NCBI RefSeq assembly: GCF_001704415.2
Contig: NC_030813.1
Location: 16,014,001-16,078,000, forward strand
Direction of reading: 5' to 3'
Origin: Capra hircus
Taxonomy: Eukaryota; Chordata; Mammalia; Artiodactyla; Bovidae
Length of the DNA stretch: 64,000 bases
The notes below the pieces were generated by a model that was given only the letters and a program-made list of their open reading frames with translations, had not been told where the DNA came from and made no database searches. This document shows positions 30,186 through 40,952 of this stretch, one piece after another; position 1 is the stretch's first letter, and each line of letters begins with the position of its first letter. Made by a program: the position numbers and the translations under genes.

Positions 30186-31938
30186 TTGTTTTGTAGATGG
30201 GTTCATCTGTGTCATATTTTAGATTCCACATGTGATATCACATGGTATTTGTCCTCCTCCTTCTGGCTTGCTTATGCTTAGTATGGCAATCTCTAGTTGC
30301 AGCCATGTTGCTGCAAATGGCATTATTTCATTTGTGGCTGAGAATTTTCCATTACATATTTGTGCCACGTCGTCTTTATCCATTCATTGATTGATGGGCA
30401 TCTAGGGTGTTTCCACATCTTGGCTATTGTGAATACTGCTGCTGTGGACACAGGGGTGCATGTACCGTTTCGAATTATAGTTTTGTCTGGATATATTCCC
30501 AGAAGTGGGATTGCTGGGTCATATGGTAATTCTATTTTTAGTCTTCTGAGTAGCCTCCATACCGTTCTCCATAGTGGATGCACCAACTTACATTCCCACC
30601 AGCACTGTAGGAGTGACTTTTCTGCACATCCTCTCCAGCATTTACTGTTTGCAGCTTTTTTGATGATGGCCGTTCTGACTAGTAATAGGTGCTATCTCAT
30701 TGTAGTTTCGATTTGCATTTCTCTAATAATCGGCAATGTTGAGCAGCTTTTCCTATGCCTCTTGGCCATCTGTATGTCTTCTCTGGAATGGCTGAGTGGT
30801 GCTCCATTGCATATATGTACCATATCTTTATCCATTTGTCTGTCAATGGACATTTAGGTTGTTTCCTTGCCTTGGCTATTGTGAAGAATGTATGGCCCAC
30901 TTTTTCAAGTTATCACATGCCAACCCTGTTCACTGGTTTGAAGCCATTTTGGAACTATTTGTAAACTGTAGGTAATTGGTAGGTATACAAATTTTGTCCA
31001 ATCTGATAGTAATCTGAGTTCCTCACCTCATCCCAAACACCAGTTTTATCTCTACCGGCAGTTCATCTTAACATTCTTTCCTCCACATAAATTTGTGATG
31101 TTTTGACTTTTCCTTTTAACTGGATAAAACATGTGCCTGGCTCCTTCATATCATAAGAGTGGAGTAAATTTTTTAATGCATATTCATTCTTATAACTGTA
31201 TGAGAGTCATATTTTTATTTTTTCCCCCAAATTGTCTTCTGTCCAGAACAGAAGTAACTGAGAGTTTGACTCTTTGGGGGTAGGAAAGACTAAAGTAGCC
31301 CATGACAAGATTGAGTCAAGATTCCCAGTGATCTGATGACCTAATCTGTGATACATCCAATATCACTGCAACCTGGTCAGGGACCTTTAGATGGCAACTT
31401 AAGAACCATTTCTGAGCTCTGGCTACAAAAGCCTAGTTGGAAGGAATATAAAATTACTAGTCAGAAAGCAGTGAGGACAGAATGAAAAATAAACTTGTAC
31501 TTAGAGTCTGTAACCCAGAATTTTACTATATGAGAAATTAAATGCTAAGAAGGAACCAAGTTTATTAAGAAGATTAATTCCATTTAGGGAAAGTAAAGAG
31601 AGTCATCTGAAACTAACTTTAACACAAATTATAGAGTCTTCAAAGAGATAAACAGGAGAATTAGCTTCCAGAAAACTAATAAGAAATTACGATATTAAAC
31701 TTGTAGAAATAAAACAAGTATTAGTAAGTTGGATCAACTAAGATTTCTAGAAATGGAAAAGAATCTATATACATGTAACAAACCCAGTTTAATGAACTAG
31801 ATAAATTCTAGACTAGATAAAGTCAACAGAAAAGAGAATTAGTGAATTAGACAATACTTCACCCAGGTATAAAACAGAATGATATAGAAACTTTAAAACT
31901 TTAAAAAGCAATCAATCTCATACATTGAACATAAAATG

Positions 31939-32104
31939 GTACAGTTCAGTTCAATTGCTTAGTCATGTCCAACTCTTTGCGACCCTATGGACTGTATCAC
32001 GCGAGGCTTCCCTATCCACCACCAACTCCTGGAGTTTACTCAAACTCATGTCCATTGAGTCGGTGATGCCATCCAACCATCTCATCCTCTGTCATCCCCT
32101 TCGG
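31939..32104 (-). repeat. BovB 3' end fragment
   Basis: Reverse-oriented BovB tail and 3' end ('cagttcagttcaattgcttag' to 'catctcatcctctgtcatcc'). The flanks share ggtaca (31938-31943 region and 32104-32109), and older L1-like text resumes on the right. Confidence 0.75.
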
Positions 32105-32235
32105 TACAACCATTCTGGAAAACTTTCAGCAGTTTCTTATAAGATTAAACACACACTTCCATGTGACCCAGGCATTCCCACTCCTAGCAGTTTACCCAAG
32201 AGAAATGAAAACTTATGTTCACACAACTGCACAAA
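32105..32235 (+). repeat. Old L1 ORF2 fragment
   Basis: 'acaaccattctggaaaac', 'gattaaacacacacttcc' and 'caggcattcccactcctagc' are typical L1 ORF2 3' text in + orientation. Confidence 0.55.
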
Positions 32236-32259
32236 TGCTTTTTCCTCCCTCTAGAGTTG

Positions 32260-32345
32260 AATACTCCCTGGTTGACTGGTGTATTCCCAGCACCTGGAAT
32301 AGTACAGTACCTGACACAGTATAGGGACTCAATAAATACATGATA
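32260..32345 (+). repeat. L2/MIR-like 3' tail
   Basis: 'cagcacctggaatagtacag' to 'ggactcaataaatacatg' resembles the common end of L2 and MIR copies. Confidence 0.5.
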
Positions 32346-32552
32346 AATGGATGTATAAAGATTCTTATGGTGCTAAGGGAAAATAACAATCAACCTAAAA
32401 CATTATCTTTAGGAATGTTACTTAAGGTTGAAGGAAGTGAAGAGATTTTCAGATGTACAGAGATGTACATAGTCTCTTTCCCACACGTCTTTGCTAAAGA
32501 ACTTCCTAGAGAGAAGGGAACTAAACCTAGCCAGGAGAATATGGTTATGGGC

Positions 32553-32876
32553 TGAAATGTGTCCTCCCTTCCCCACCAAACTCATATGTTGACATCTTAA
32601 CCCCCAGGACCTCAGAATGTGACTGTATTTGAAATAGGTAATTAAGTTAAAATAAGGTCATAAGTGTGGACCCTGATCCAGCATCACTGGTGTCTTTGCA
32701 AGGAGAGCTCTGGACACTGACACACACACATGGAGAAGACCCTGTGGGGACATGGACAGAAGGTGGCCATTTGCAAGCCAAGGTGAAAAGCCTCAGAAGA
32801 AACCAACTCTGTGGACACTTTTACCCTGGAATCCTGGCTTTCAGAATCCTGAGAAAATGAGTCTGTTGTTTAAAAT
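32553..32876 (+). repeat. MLT1-like (ERVL-MaLR) LTR, 3' end cut by BovB
   Basis: 'gttatgggctgaaatgtgtcc', 'catatgttgacatcttaac', 'gtaattaagttaaaataagg', 'agaagaaaccaactctg' and 'gtctgttgtttaa' match an MLT1A-type LTR in order. It ends where BovB text starts. No internal retroviral sequence is attached. Confidence 0.75.
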
Positions 32877-32879
32877 GTG

Positions 32880-34092
32880 AGGAACTCTGTTATGGAAGAA
32901 CTTCCTGATGTTCAAGCTGGTTTTAGAAAAGGCAGAGGAACCAGAGATCAAATTGCCAACATCCACTGGATCATGGAAAAAGCAAGAGAGTTCAAGAAAA
33001 ACATCTATTTCTGCTTTATTGACTATGCCAAAGCCTTTGACTGTGTGGATCACAATAAACTGTGGAAAATTCTTCAAGTGATGGGAATACCAGACCACCT
33101 GACCTGCCTCTTGAGAAATCTGTATGCAGGTCAGGAAGCAGCAGTTAGAACTGGACATGGAACAACAGACTGGTTCCAAATAGGGAAAGGAGTACATCAA
33201 GGCTATATATTGTCACCCTGCTTATTTAACTTCTATGCAGAGTACATCATGAGAAACGCTGGACTGGAAGAAACACAAGCTGGAATCAAGATTGCCGGGA
33301 GAAATATCAATCACCTCAGATATGCAGATGACACCACCCTTATGGCAGAAAGTGAAGAGGAACTCAAAAGCCTCTTGAGGAAAGTGGAAGAGGAGAGTGA
33401 AAAAGTTGGCTTAAAGCTCAACATTCAGAAAACGAAGATCATGGCATCCGGTCCCATCACTTCATGGCAAATAGATGTGGAAACAGTGGAAACATTGGCA
33501 GACTTTATTTTTGGGGGCTCCAAAATCACTGCAGATGGTGACTGCAGCCATGAAATTAGAAGACGCTTACTCCTTGGAAGAAAAGTTATGACCAACCTAG
33601 ACAGCATATTCAAAAGCAGAGATATTACTTTGCCTACTAAGGTCCGTCTAGTCAAGGCTATGGTTTTTCCAGTAGTCATATATGGATGTGAGAGTTGGAC
33701 TGTGAAGAAGGCTGAGCACCAAAGAATTGATGTGTTTGAACTGTGGTGTTGGAGAAGACTCTTGAGAGTCCCTTGGACTGCAAGGAGATCCAACCAGTCC
33801 ATTCTGAAGATCAGCCCTGGGATTTCTTTGGAAGGAATGATGCTAAAGCTGAAGCTCCAGTACTTTGGCCACCTCATGCGAAGAGTTGACTCATTGGAAA
33901 AGACTCTGATGCTGGGAGGGACTGGGGGCAGGAGGAGAAGGGACGACAGAGGATGAGATGGCTGGATGGCATCACTGACTCGATGGACGTGAGGCTGAGT
34001 GAACTCTGGGAGTTGGTGATGGACAGGGAGGCCTGGCGTGCTGCGATTCATGGGGTCACAAAGAGTCGGACACGACTGAGCGACTGAACTGA
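32880..34092 (+). mobile_element. BovB LINE with long open RT segment
   Basis: A 5'-truncated BovB of 1.2 kb, + strand. An open frame of 359 codons (32877-33956) spans the reverse transcriptase: VQAGFRKGRGTRDQIANIHW, CFIDYAKAFDCVDHNKLWKI, RYADDTTLMAESEEELKSLL, and the C-terminal YGCESWTVKKAE and YFGHLMRRVD blocks. A single missing G near 33945 shifts the frame before the last 45 or so codons, and one codon is missing near 33808. It lacks the endonuclease domain. The copy is fairly young, but dead as an autonomous element. Confidence 0.93.
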
Positions 34093-34832
34093 AGAAACTA
34101 ATACAGAACCAAAGCTGTAAAATATGTTAATAAACTACTTATAGTAAGAAATTTTAAACCATTTTTTCTGTGTTAAAATGAGTGGAAAGCTAAACAAGAT
34201 GTGGCACGCTATCTTTGGTGGATTCTTAGAACATGTGAAGATCCTTATCACATCAGAAGAAGGGCAAAAATAGTGAGAAACCAAGACTTTGTTAGGAAAG
34301 TTATAACTGAGTATGTTAAACTCTTAAAGGAAACCATTCATACACAATCTGTAGTTTCTACAGTGGTAGAAAAGGAAAAAATATCAAACTTTTTCAAGAA
34401 AAGTAGAATAAAGAAGCAAAAAGCCCTACAGAGACCAGAAAATTTAAAAAAAAAAAAGATGAAAAGAAATATAATAAAATCACAGTGGAAACTTGGAAAT
34501 AGAGAAAATGAGCATCCACAATCCCACCACCCCTAGCCTATGCCAGCCTTTCCAGAGATATATATCCTCTTATAATCATAGAGCTGATCATTAGTGTTTT
34601 ATAAGTATTTTCATTAAAAACTTTTCATAAACAAAATAAATAGCTCTATAACCACATATCCTACAGGTATAGCAGAATTTACTACTTACTTATTGTTGGA
34701 CATTTTATACATTTCTACAAATTTTTTTCCATGTCAGAGAGTATAATGCACGCTCATTTTAGAAAATCTATAAATCACAGACTCTCAAAAAGAAGAAAAT
34801 AAAAATCACCAATAAGGTCATTATCTAGAGCC

Positions 34833-35058
34833 TGACTTCTCAGGTGGTGCTAGTGATAAAGAACCTGCTTGCCAATCCAGGAGACATAAGTGACGTAGGT
34901 TCGATTCCTGTGTCAGGAAGATCCCCTGGAGAAGGGCATAGCGACCCACTCTAGTATTCTTGCCTGGAGAATGCCATGGACAGAGGAGCCTGGTGAGCTT
35001 CAGTCCATAAGGTCACAAAGTGTCAGACACGACTGAAGCAACTTAGCACACACACACC
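34833..35058 (+). repeat. Bov-tA SINE
   Basis: Complete + oriented copy: tRNA part ('gtgataaagaacctgcttgcc', 'ggttcgattcctgtgtcagg'), BovA part ('gagaatgccatggacagagg') and a short CA tail. Confidence 0.88.
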
Positions 35059-36009
35059 ATAGTTATATACCTTCTAGTTTATTTTCTATGTATACTGTAT
35101 TTTGTTTTCACCATTACAACTAAACTGATTCAAAATATCTTTGCAGGTAAATCTTTGTTAGGATTTTTTCCTTTAGGGTAGACTGCAGAATGACTGAATC
35201 ATAAAGTAGTAATAGTTTTAGGATCCTGATATCATGTTATCAAACTTTGGGAGTAATATTTTATTTTTTTCATGTTGTTTTACTCAGAATAACCATGAAA
35301 TTATTAATCTGAATCCAAACAAGCAAACTTGCATAAAGTTCATAATCAAACAATAACAGACCCAGGTGGGCATCCCTGGAATGAGAAGTTTCCCTCTGGA
35401 GGCGCATCCCCAGACAGGCTCACCAGACATATTCACCAAGACAGCTCACAGGTACCACAAGCTCAGCAGCTCCTCAACTGAGCTCTTTCTTCTTCGTCCA
35501 TGGACCTGATCTTCTCCTTGATGGACTCACACCACTAATTACCAGTCATTAGAACCAGAGGCCTGAGTGTTACCTCAAACAGTTACTATTCCATAAAGTC
35601 ACCTGGTAGACCAGTAGTTACAACTGGAATGGTCACTAAGGCCTGCTGGTTCTACTTCTTCATAGCACCCCCAGATCCATCCTCTCATCTCCATCCCCAC
35701 TTCCATTGCCCTAGTTCAGATCCTCACCGTCTCCCCCAGATCACTGTAATGGCTTCCTAACCAGTCTCTCCACCAATCCATTCCAGGTTAAGATCTCTAC
35801 TTTTCTAAAATTACATAAAGTCAAACTAGGTCAAGATTTTAAAACCTCTATTTGTTCTCTGTTGCAAAGGGAAATCATTCCAAAGTACACTTTCCATGAG
35901 CTGATTCTCAGCAGCTTCTCCCACCTCCCCTTAACAACACCAGCACTGCCCACCTCCCAACCCTCTATTTCAGATATGCCGAGGGTGTTTCTCAAGTAAG
36001 GAACACTGT

Positions 36010-36260
36010 TCATGCCTCCTTGTCTTCGCACTGTATTCCCATCCTGCCTAGGAAGCCCTGCCTGGTGTACCCGCCTTGCATGTCAGCTCTTACTCTGAAC
36101 ACGCTCATGTTCCCTCCGTAAAGCCTACAGAACTTCATCTGAGCCCACCATTGCACCCTCCCCTCCTACTGCAGTCAAGGGATCATCCCTTACAAAGGCC
36201 AGTCCCTCCTCAGATACTCTCCATCTTACACATCGCAAAGCTTTTTCTAACTCCCCCTTA
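36010..36260 (+). repeat. L2-like fragment
   Basis: C- and T-rich text such as 'cctgcctaggaagccctgcc' and 'ctcatgttccctccg' recalls the L2 3' region. Weak assignment. Confidence 0.35.
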
Positions 36261-36309
36261 CTCACTGCCTCTCACACTCACTCCTCCCTAACCCCTGGCC
36301 ACCAAAGAT

Positions 36310-36815
36310 CCTTGTACTGTCTCCACAGTTTTGCCTTTTTCAGAATGTCATACAGTTGGGATTATATAGTATGTAGCCTTTTCCGATTGGCTTCTTTCAC
36401 TTAGTAATACACATTTAAGATGGTTCAATGTCCTTTCTTTGTTCTTTTTAATTTTTTATTGAAATATGTTCCACATATAACATTCTGTAAATTTAAGGTG
36501 TTCAGATATTGATTTGATGCATTTATATATTGTAATATAACTGTCACTGTAGCAACAGTTAGCAGCTCTATCATATCTCACAATTATTTCTTTTTTGTGG
36601 TAGGACTAATTAAGGTCTAGTTTCTTATAATCATTGAACTTGCTAACACAATATTACTGTCTACACTGCCCATTTCTTTTTAGTGCTTTAATATCCCTTT
36701 GTCTAGATGTATCACAGTTTATCTACTGATTAACTTAGTTGAATGCTTCAAGTTTTGGCAATTATGAATAAGGCTGCTATAAACATCCATGTGCAGTTAC
36801 TTCTCAGATTTTAAT
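36310..36815 (-). repeat. Old L1 (L1M) 3' fragment
   Basis: The reverse complement follows L1 ORF2/3' UTR: 'cagaatgtcatacagttggg', 'ggcttctttcacttagtaatac' and 'gaataaggctgctataaacatcc'. Confidence 0.6.
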
Positions 36816-36834
36816 TATCAGAGTATTGGAACAC

Positions 36835-36890
36835 AAGGAGATTAAGTGATCTGTCTGAAGTCACACAGCTAATGAGTGAGCACAGTAAAG
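36835..36890 (-). repeat. MIR-like fragment
   Basis: 'agattaagtgatctgtctgaag' followed by 'tcacacagctaatgag' matches the MIR core in reverse. Confidence 0.5.
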
Positions 36891-37373
36891 CTATCAGGAA
36901 CCCCCCACCCACCCACTCACCCCCCGCTACTTTTTAAATTGCTTCACTGCACTGTTATCCTGTGAGAAAATGGATCCTGGCTCAGGTTATCACCTGCTGT
37001 GCCCACATCTGTGCGGAGCAGTGGGTTCTGTTTTCAGATGAAGAGTAAAGAAGGGGTCCTGGGAAGACAGAAACAACTGTTAATACCAGCTCCACACTAT
37101 TGAAACCCATGTACAGAAGGCTCCCAGGTGTAAGTGAACTGAACCAGAGGAATAAAATAGTTGCTACTTCTATTACAAACCTTAATTGCATTCACACAAT
37201 AACGTTGAAACCAATTTATTAATTGTAATTTATTTTTCCGCCAATATATTCTAATGTTTCGATATGTTTTGCAACAGACTAGAGTAGGACAAGCAAATTA
37301 GTCTAGTATTTCTTCTCTCTTGGTTCTAATCCTTCTTTAGAATTTTGCTCTCAAAAGCCATTTCCTTGTTAAA

Positions 37374-37431
37374 GGAAGAAAGAGGAAAGAAGGAGAGGAA
37401 GGAAAGGAGAAGGGAAGCAGGGAGAGAGGAA
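37374..37431 (+). repeat. GA-rich low-complexity tract
   Basis: An almost pure purine stretch of GAAGG/GAGG units. Confidence 0.9.
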
Positions 37432-37525
37432 CAAATACACATAAAGACACACACAAAAATATAATTTCAGGGGTCCTGCTGAGGTCAGTCCAGGGAACAA
37501 AGGATGACTGGCTTAAATGCCAAGT

Positions 37526-37997
37526 GTTTCAGTTCAGTTCAGTCGCTCAGTCGTGTCCGACTCTTTGTGACCCCATGAATTGCAGCACGCCAGGCCTCCC
37601 TGTCCATCACCAACTCCCAGAGTTCACTCAGATTCAAGTCCATCGAGCCAGTGATACCATCCAGCCATCTCATCCTCTGTCGTCCCCTTCTCATTCTGCC
37701 CCCAATCCCTCCCGCCCCCAATCCCTCCCAGCATCAGAGTCTTTTCCAATGAGTCAACTCTTCGCATGAGGTGACCAAAATACTGGAATTTCAGCTTTAG
37801 CATCATTCTTTCCAAAGAAATCCCAGGGCTGATCTCCTTCAGAATGGACTGGTTGGATCTCCTTGCAGTCCAAGGGACTCTCAAGAGTCTTCTCCAACAC
37901 CACAATTCAAAAGCATCAATTCTTCAGCGCTCAGCCTTCTTCACAGTCCAACTCTCACATCCATACATGACCACAGGAAAAACCATAGCCTTGACTC
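37526..37997 (-). mobile_element. BovB LINE 3' end
   Basis: Reverse-oriented, with the TTCAG tail at 37529 and 3' ORF text up to the 'ccatagccttgact' block. It carries a perfect 16-bp tandem duplication at 37698-37729 (unit gcccccaatccctccc). The frame from 37905 keeps MWCWRRLLRVPWTARRSNQ. Confidence 0.9.
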
Positions 37998-38529
37998 TAC
38001 AGTTTACAGAGATATAAACGGGGCCTGGCTGAGACTCTACAGTCAATAGGTGAAAGTTATTATTGGTTATGAATAAAGTACTGTATGCATTACTCCCATA
38101 TCTTTTCTGTTTCAATGTTGCTATGTATTAACTACTCTTCTTAGTCTGCCCAGATCAAAAAGAAAAATTTAACAGTGATTATTCATGTAGCATGTGAAAG
38201 AGATTGGAACATTAAGATAAATGCCTAGTGTGTGCGACAAAATGCAATTTTTGTTGGGCAGATTTAAAATATAAATCTAGAGACAAGTCAGAAGAGTTCA
38301 TCAAAAGAAAGATGCTATACAGCAGTTTGATTTTTGCTTTTGTCCAGGGAAGCAAAAAAGAAATCATGAAAGCCTAGAACTCAGCGTGAGGTTCTACAGA
38401 AAATCATGATGCACCACAGGTAGAAAACTAATGAACCCAAGGATGAGCTTCAAAGCAAAAGAGTTACGTAACCAAGGAGTTCATCTGCTTGCTTCACACA
38501 TTCCACAAAACTGCCCCGTAGGTGGTACG

Positions 38530-39580
38530 TAAAATACGGTTTAAAATTATTGAGTTCCATTCTTTTCTATGCTTGTCTTTTACCCGTTTCCTTGTTCCTT
38601 TCATGTTAAATTTTGCTCACTAGAGCTTTGCTCAGTGCTTTCACTGAGAGCCTATGTAGAGTAGTAAACCCTTCGTCTATGTTATAAATTCAATTTCTGT
38701 CATTTTCCTGTTGAATTTAATCTGTTTATATTTGTTGCTATATCAGGCAAATTTGGATATCTGTCATCTTATTTTGTGCTTTCTGCTTATAGTGATTGTC
38801 TTTTGCTTCCTTCTTTTTTCTTATCTTCTAATAATCTAACTGTTCCTTTAGACTCCGTTATCTTTCTCTGTTAGTTTGGAAGTAGTTGGGTTTTTTTCTC
38901 TGTGTCCTTTTAGTGTTTGCCCTTTACATTCTGAGATATGCTTACTTGGCTTAGAGTGTAAATTTCTCTATCCTATGGCTGAACAACAAGATCTTAGTAC
39001 CAATCACAATTAATAACAAATTATTTTGACCTTATTTTTTAGAACCCTCCCCCAAATAGATCTGGGTTCAATCCCTGGGTTGGGAAGATCCCCTGGAGAA
39101 GGGAAAGGCTACCCATTCCAGTATTCTGGCCTAGAGAACTCCATGGACTGTATAGTCCATGGGGTCACAAAGAGTCGGACACGACTCTCTTTCACTGACT
39201 AAAAAGGCGTCTTACGTTGTTTTACACAGTGGCTGTTTCTTGGAGTCACCTGTAAGTTATCCAACTGTTTTGCTCTCCATTTCTTCTTACATTCTGTTCA
39301 CCTATGTGTTCAATTACATGCTTCCTGAGAACTTTCAATAAGAATCTTTTAATCTCTGAAACTTAAGGCTATTGAAAAGTATAGTTTACTGGATATAAAA
39401 TTCCAGATGTTTACTTCCTCTCAGAACTTTGAAGATAAATTCCTTTGCCTTCTGACCTCTATAAACATATCTTCTATAAATTTAAGATTTTCTGAAAGAT
39501 TTTCTTTCATCTTTCTGCTTCTGGGATTCCACAGTTTCCTCAAAGTGTGTCAGACAGAGGTCTAATTTCATTTTAATGCT
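38530..39580 (-). repeat. Probable old L1 relic, split by a Bov-tA
   Basis: T-rich text with 'ggatataaaattccagatg' and 'cctttgccttctgacctc' resembles reverse-strand L1 ORF2. The match is patchy; the boundaries and family are uncertain. Confidence 0.4.
39058..39198 (+). repeat. Bov-tA SINE, 5'-truncated
   Basis: It begins within the tRNA part ('gatctgggttcaatccctgg') and continues through a full BovA unit to 'agagtcggacacgactctc'. Confidence 0.85.
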
Positions 39581-39879
39581 TGGGACTTCTTTAAAGATTA
39601 TTTCTGAGAAGGGTTCCCATGGGGAGAGGAGGGGCCCAAGGTTGGGAGTCTGAATCCAAGTGTGGCTGGAGGGCATCCACACAGAGGGGCAGTTGGCATG
39701 GGGGTATCGGAGCCTAAGCATGGTGAGGATGGTTCCACACGGTTAATAGGGGTTAGTGTGGGGGAGCAGAGCCTGAATGGAGTGAAGAGGGCATCTGCAT
39801 GGGGAGCAGGCTCAGAACAAGATGCTAGAGCCCAAAGCGGGTGAGGAAGGTGAGAGAGCCATTCCCTAGGCAGGTTGAT

Positions 39880-40420
39880 AAGAAGTCTAGGGGTCCCCGA
39901 GGAGAGAGGGCTCTGGAATTCCCAAGGAGGAAGAAAGCACAAACTTTTTTCTTCTCTGCATTCCTTAGGATTACATAACAACAATGTATGATGCCTGAGG
40001 ACAGTCTCGGGATTAAACCTTCTGGCTAATTCTGTAAATTATGGGAGTAGACCTGCTCTCTACAAGGATTATACAACAACAATGTATTATGTATTCTGCC
40101 TGAGGACAGTCTCTGGATTAAACTTTCTGGCTAATTCTGTTATCTTAAAATGTAAATTAGGGGAGTAGGTCTGGTGAGGTCTTTACAACATCCAGACATT
40201 CTTTGGATTTACTGGAGAGTATATAACTTCATTGCTAACACTAACAAGCGGGTACTCTTTCTCCCCGCTTCTGATGCCTATGTCAGAAGCTTTCTCTATC
40301 TCCTTTATACTTTAATAAAACTTTATTACACAAAAGCTCTGAGCGATCAAGCCTTGTCTCTGGCCCTGGATTGAATTCTTCTCCTCCAGGGGCCAAGAAT
40401 CCCGGCGTCATGATTCAACA
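39880..40420 (+). repeat. Solitary endogenous-retrovirus LTR with internal duplication (5' limit uncertain)
   Basis: The layout is that of an LTR: a repeated segment (39967-40053 and 40065-40172), a TATA-like gtatataac near 40219, AATAAA at 40314-40319, then a U5-like stretch ('gagcgatcaagccttgtctc') ending ttcaaca at 40420. The end in CA fits an LTR boundary. No gag, pol or env text is adjacent. The left boundary was not located; the GC-rich stretch 39600-39880 may belong to it. Confidence 0.6.
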
Positions 40421-40952
40421 ACCTTTCAAAGGCATCCATGCAGGGAAAGGCTGTCACATACCAGAAAATTGACCAAATGAGGAAATATATTATTATCAAG
40501 AATAACGGAAGTCAGATTTATTCTGTCAAAGAAGGGAGCTACATCACGGAAAGGGAGAAAATTGGAATAAACCCTGTAGTACTAGAATGAATTTGGAAGT
40601 ACTGGTATGAATTCATGGTTTTTAACATCAAAAAATATAAATAAAACCAACAAAATACATATAAAACTTCAAAAAGACTGAATGTGTATGTACAAATAAA
40701 TGTAAAAGATTTAAGTTTTATATATTTTTCTATAAGTAAATATATATATAATATTTTTTTGAAAGGGACAGTACCACTCTCAATAATGAAAACATGGCAT
40801 CAAGATCTTGGCTTCTAAATACCATTCTTATCCAAAAGGAACCACAGCTCCTTGGAGAAATGTCTAATTCCAGGGCTGGGGCATGAAAGGACAAGATGAG
40901 CTTGGAAAGCAAGGAACTGCTCAATGAATGATGGGAGATATATTAAAAGGAT

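Larger units (their letters stand above)
28510..30895 (-). mobile_element. Ruminant L1 relic with nested BovB and Bov-tA
   Basis: L1 3' UTR text (28510-28662 and 29752-29966, such as 'ctatacagtaggaccttg') leads on the - strand into ORF2 (30186-30780, 'gaagtgggattgctgggtcat'). BovB (28663-29751) and Bov-tA (29967-30185) interrupt it. After 30782 the text jumps back to an ORF2 segment already present ('tggctgagtggtgctcc' to 'ggctattgtgaag'), which implies a partial duplication or a second L1 piece. Confidence 0.75.

Noticed and set aside
32877..33956. 359-codon open frame as a possible host reverse-transcriptase gene
   Set aside because: It is BovB, with the family tail and several other copies of the same text in the window, and a frameshift before its end.
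34201..34536. 111-codon Lys-rich open frame after a BovB
   Set aside because: Low-complexity, A-rich codons and no recognisable similarity or initiation context.
39598..39984. 128-codon Pro/Ser-rich frame on the - strand
   Set aside because: It overlaps an LTR-like region, has no domain and an opposing frame of similar quality.
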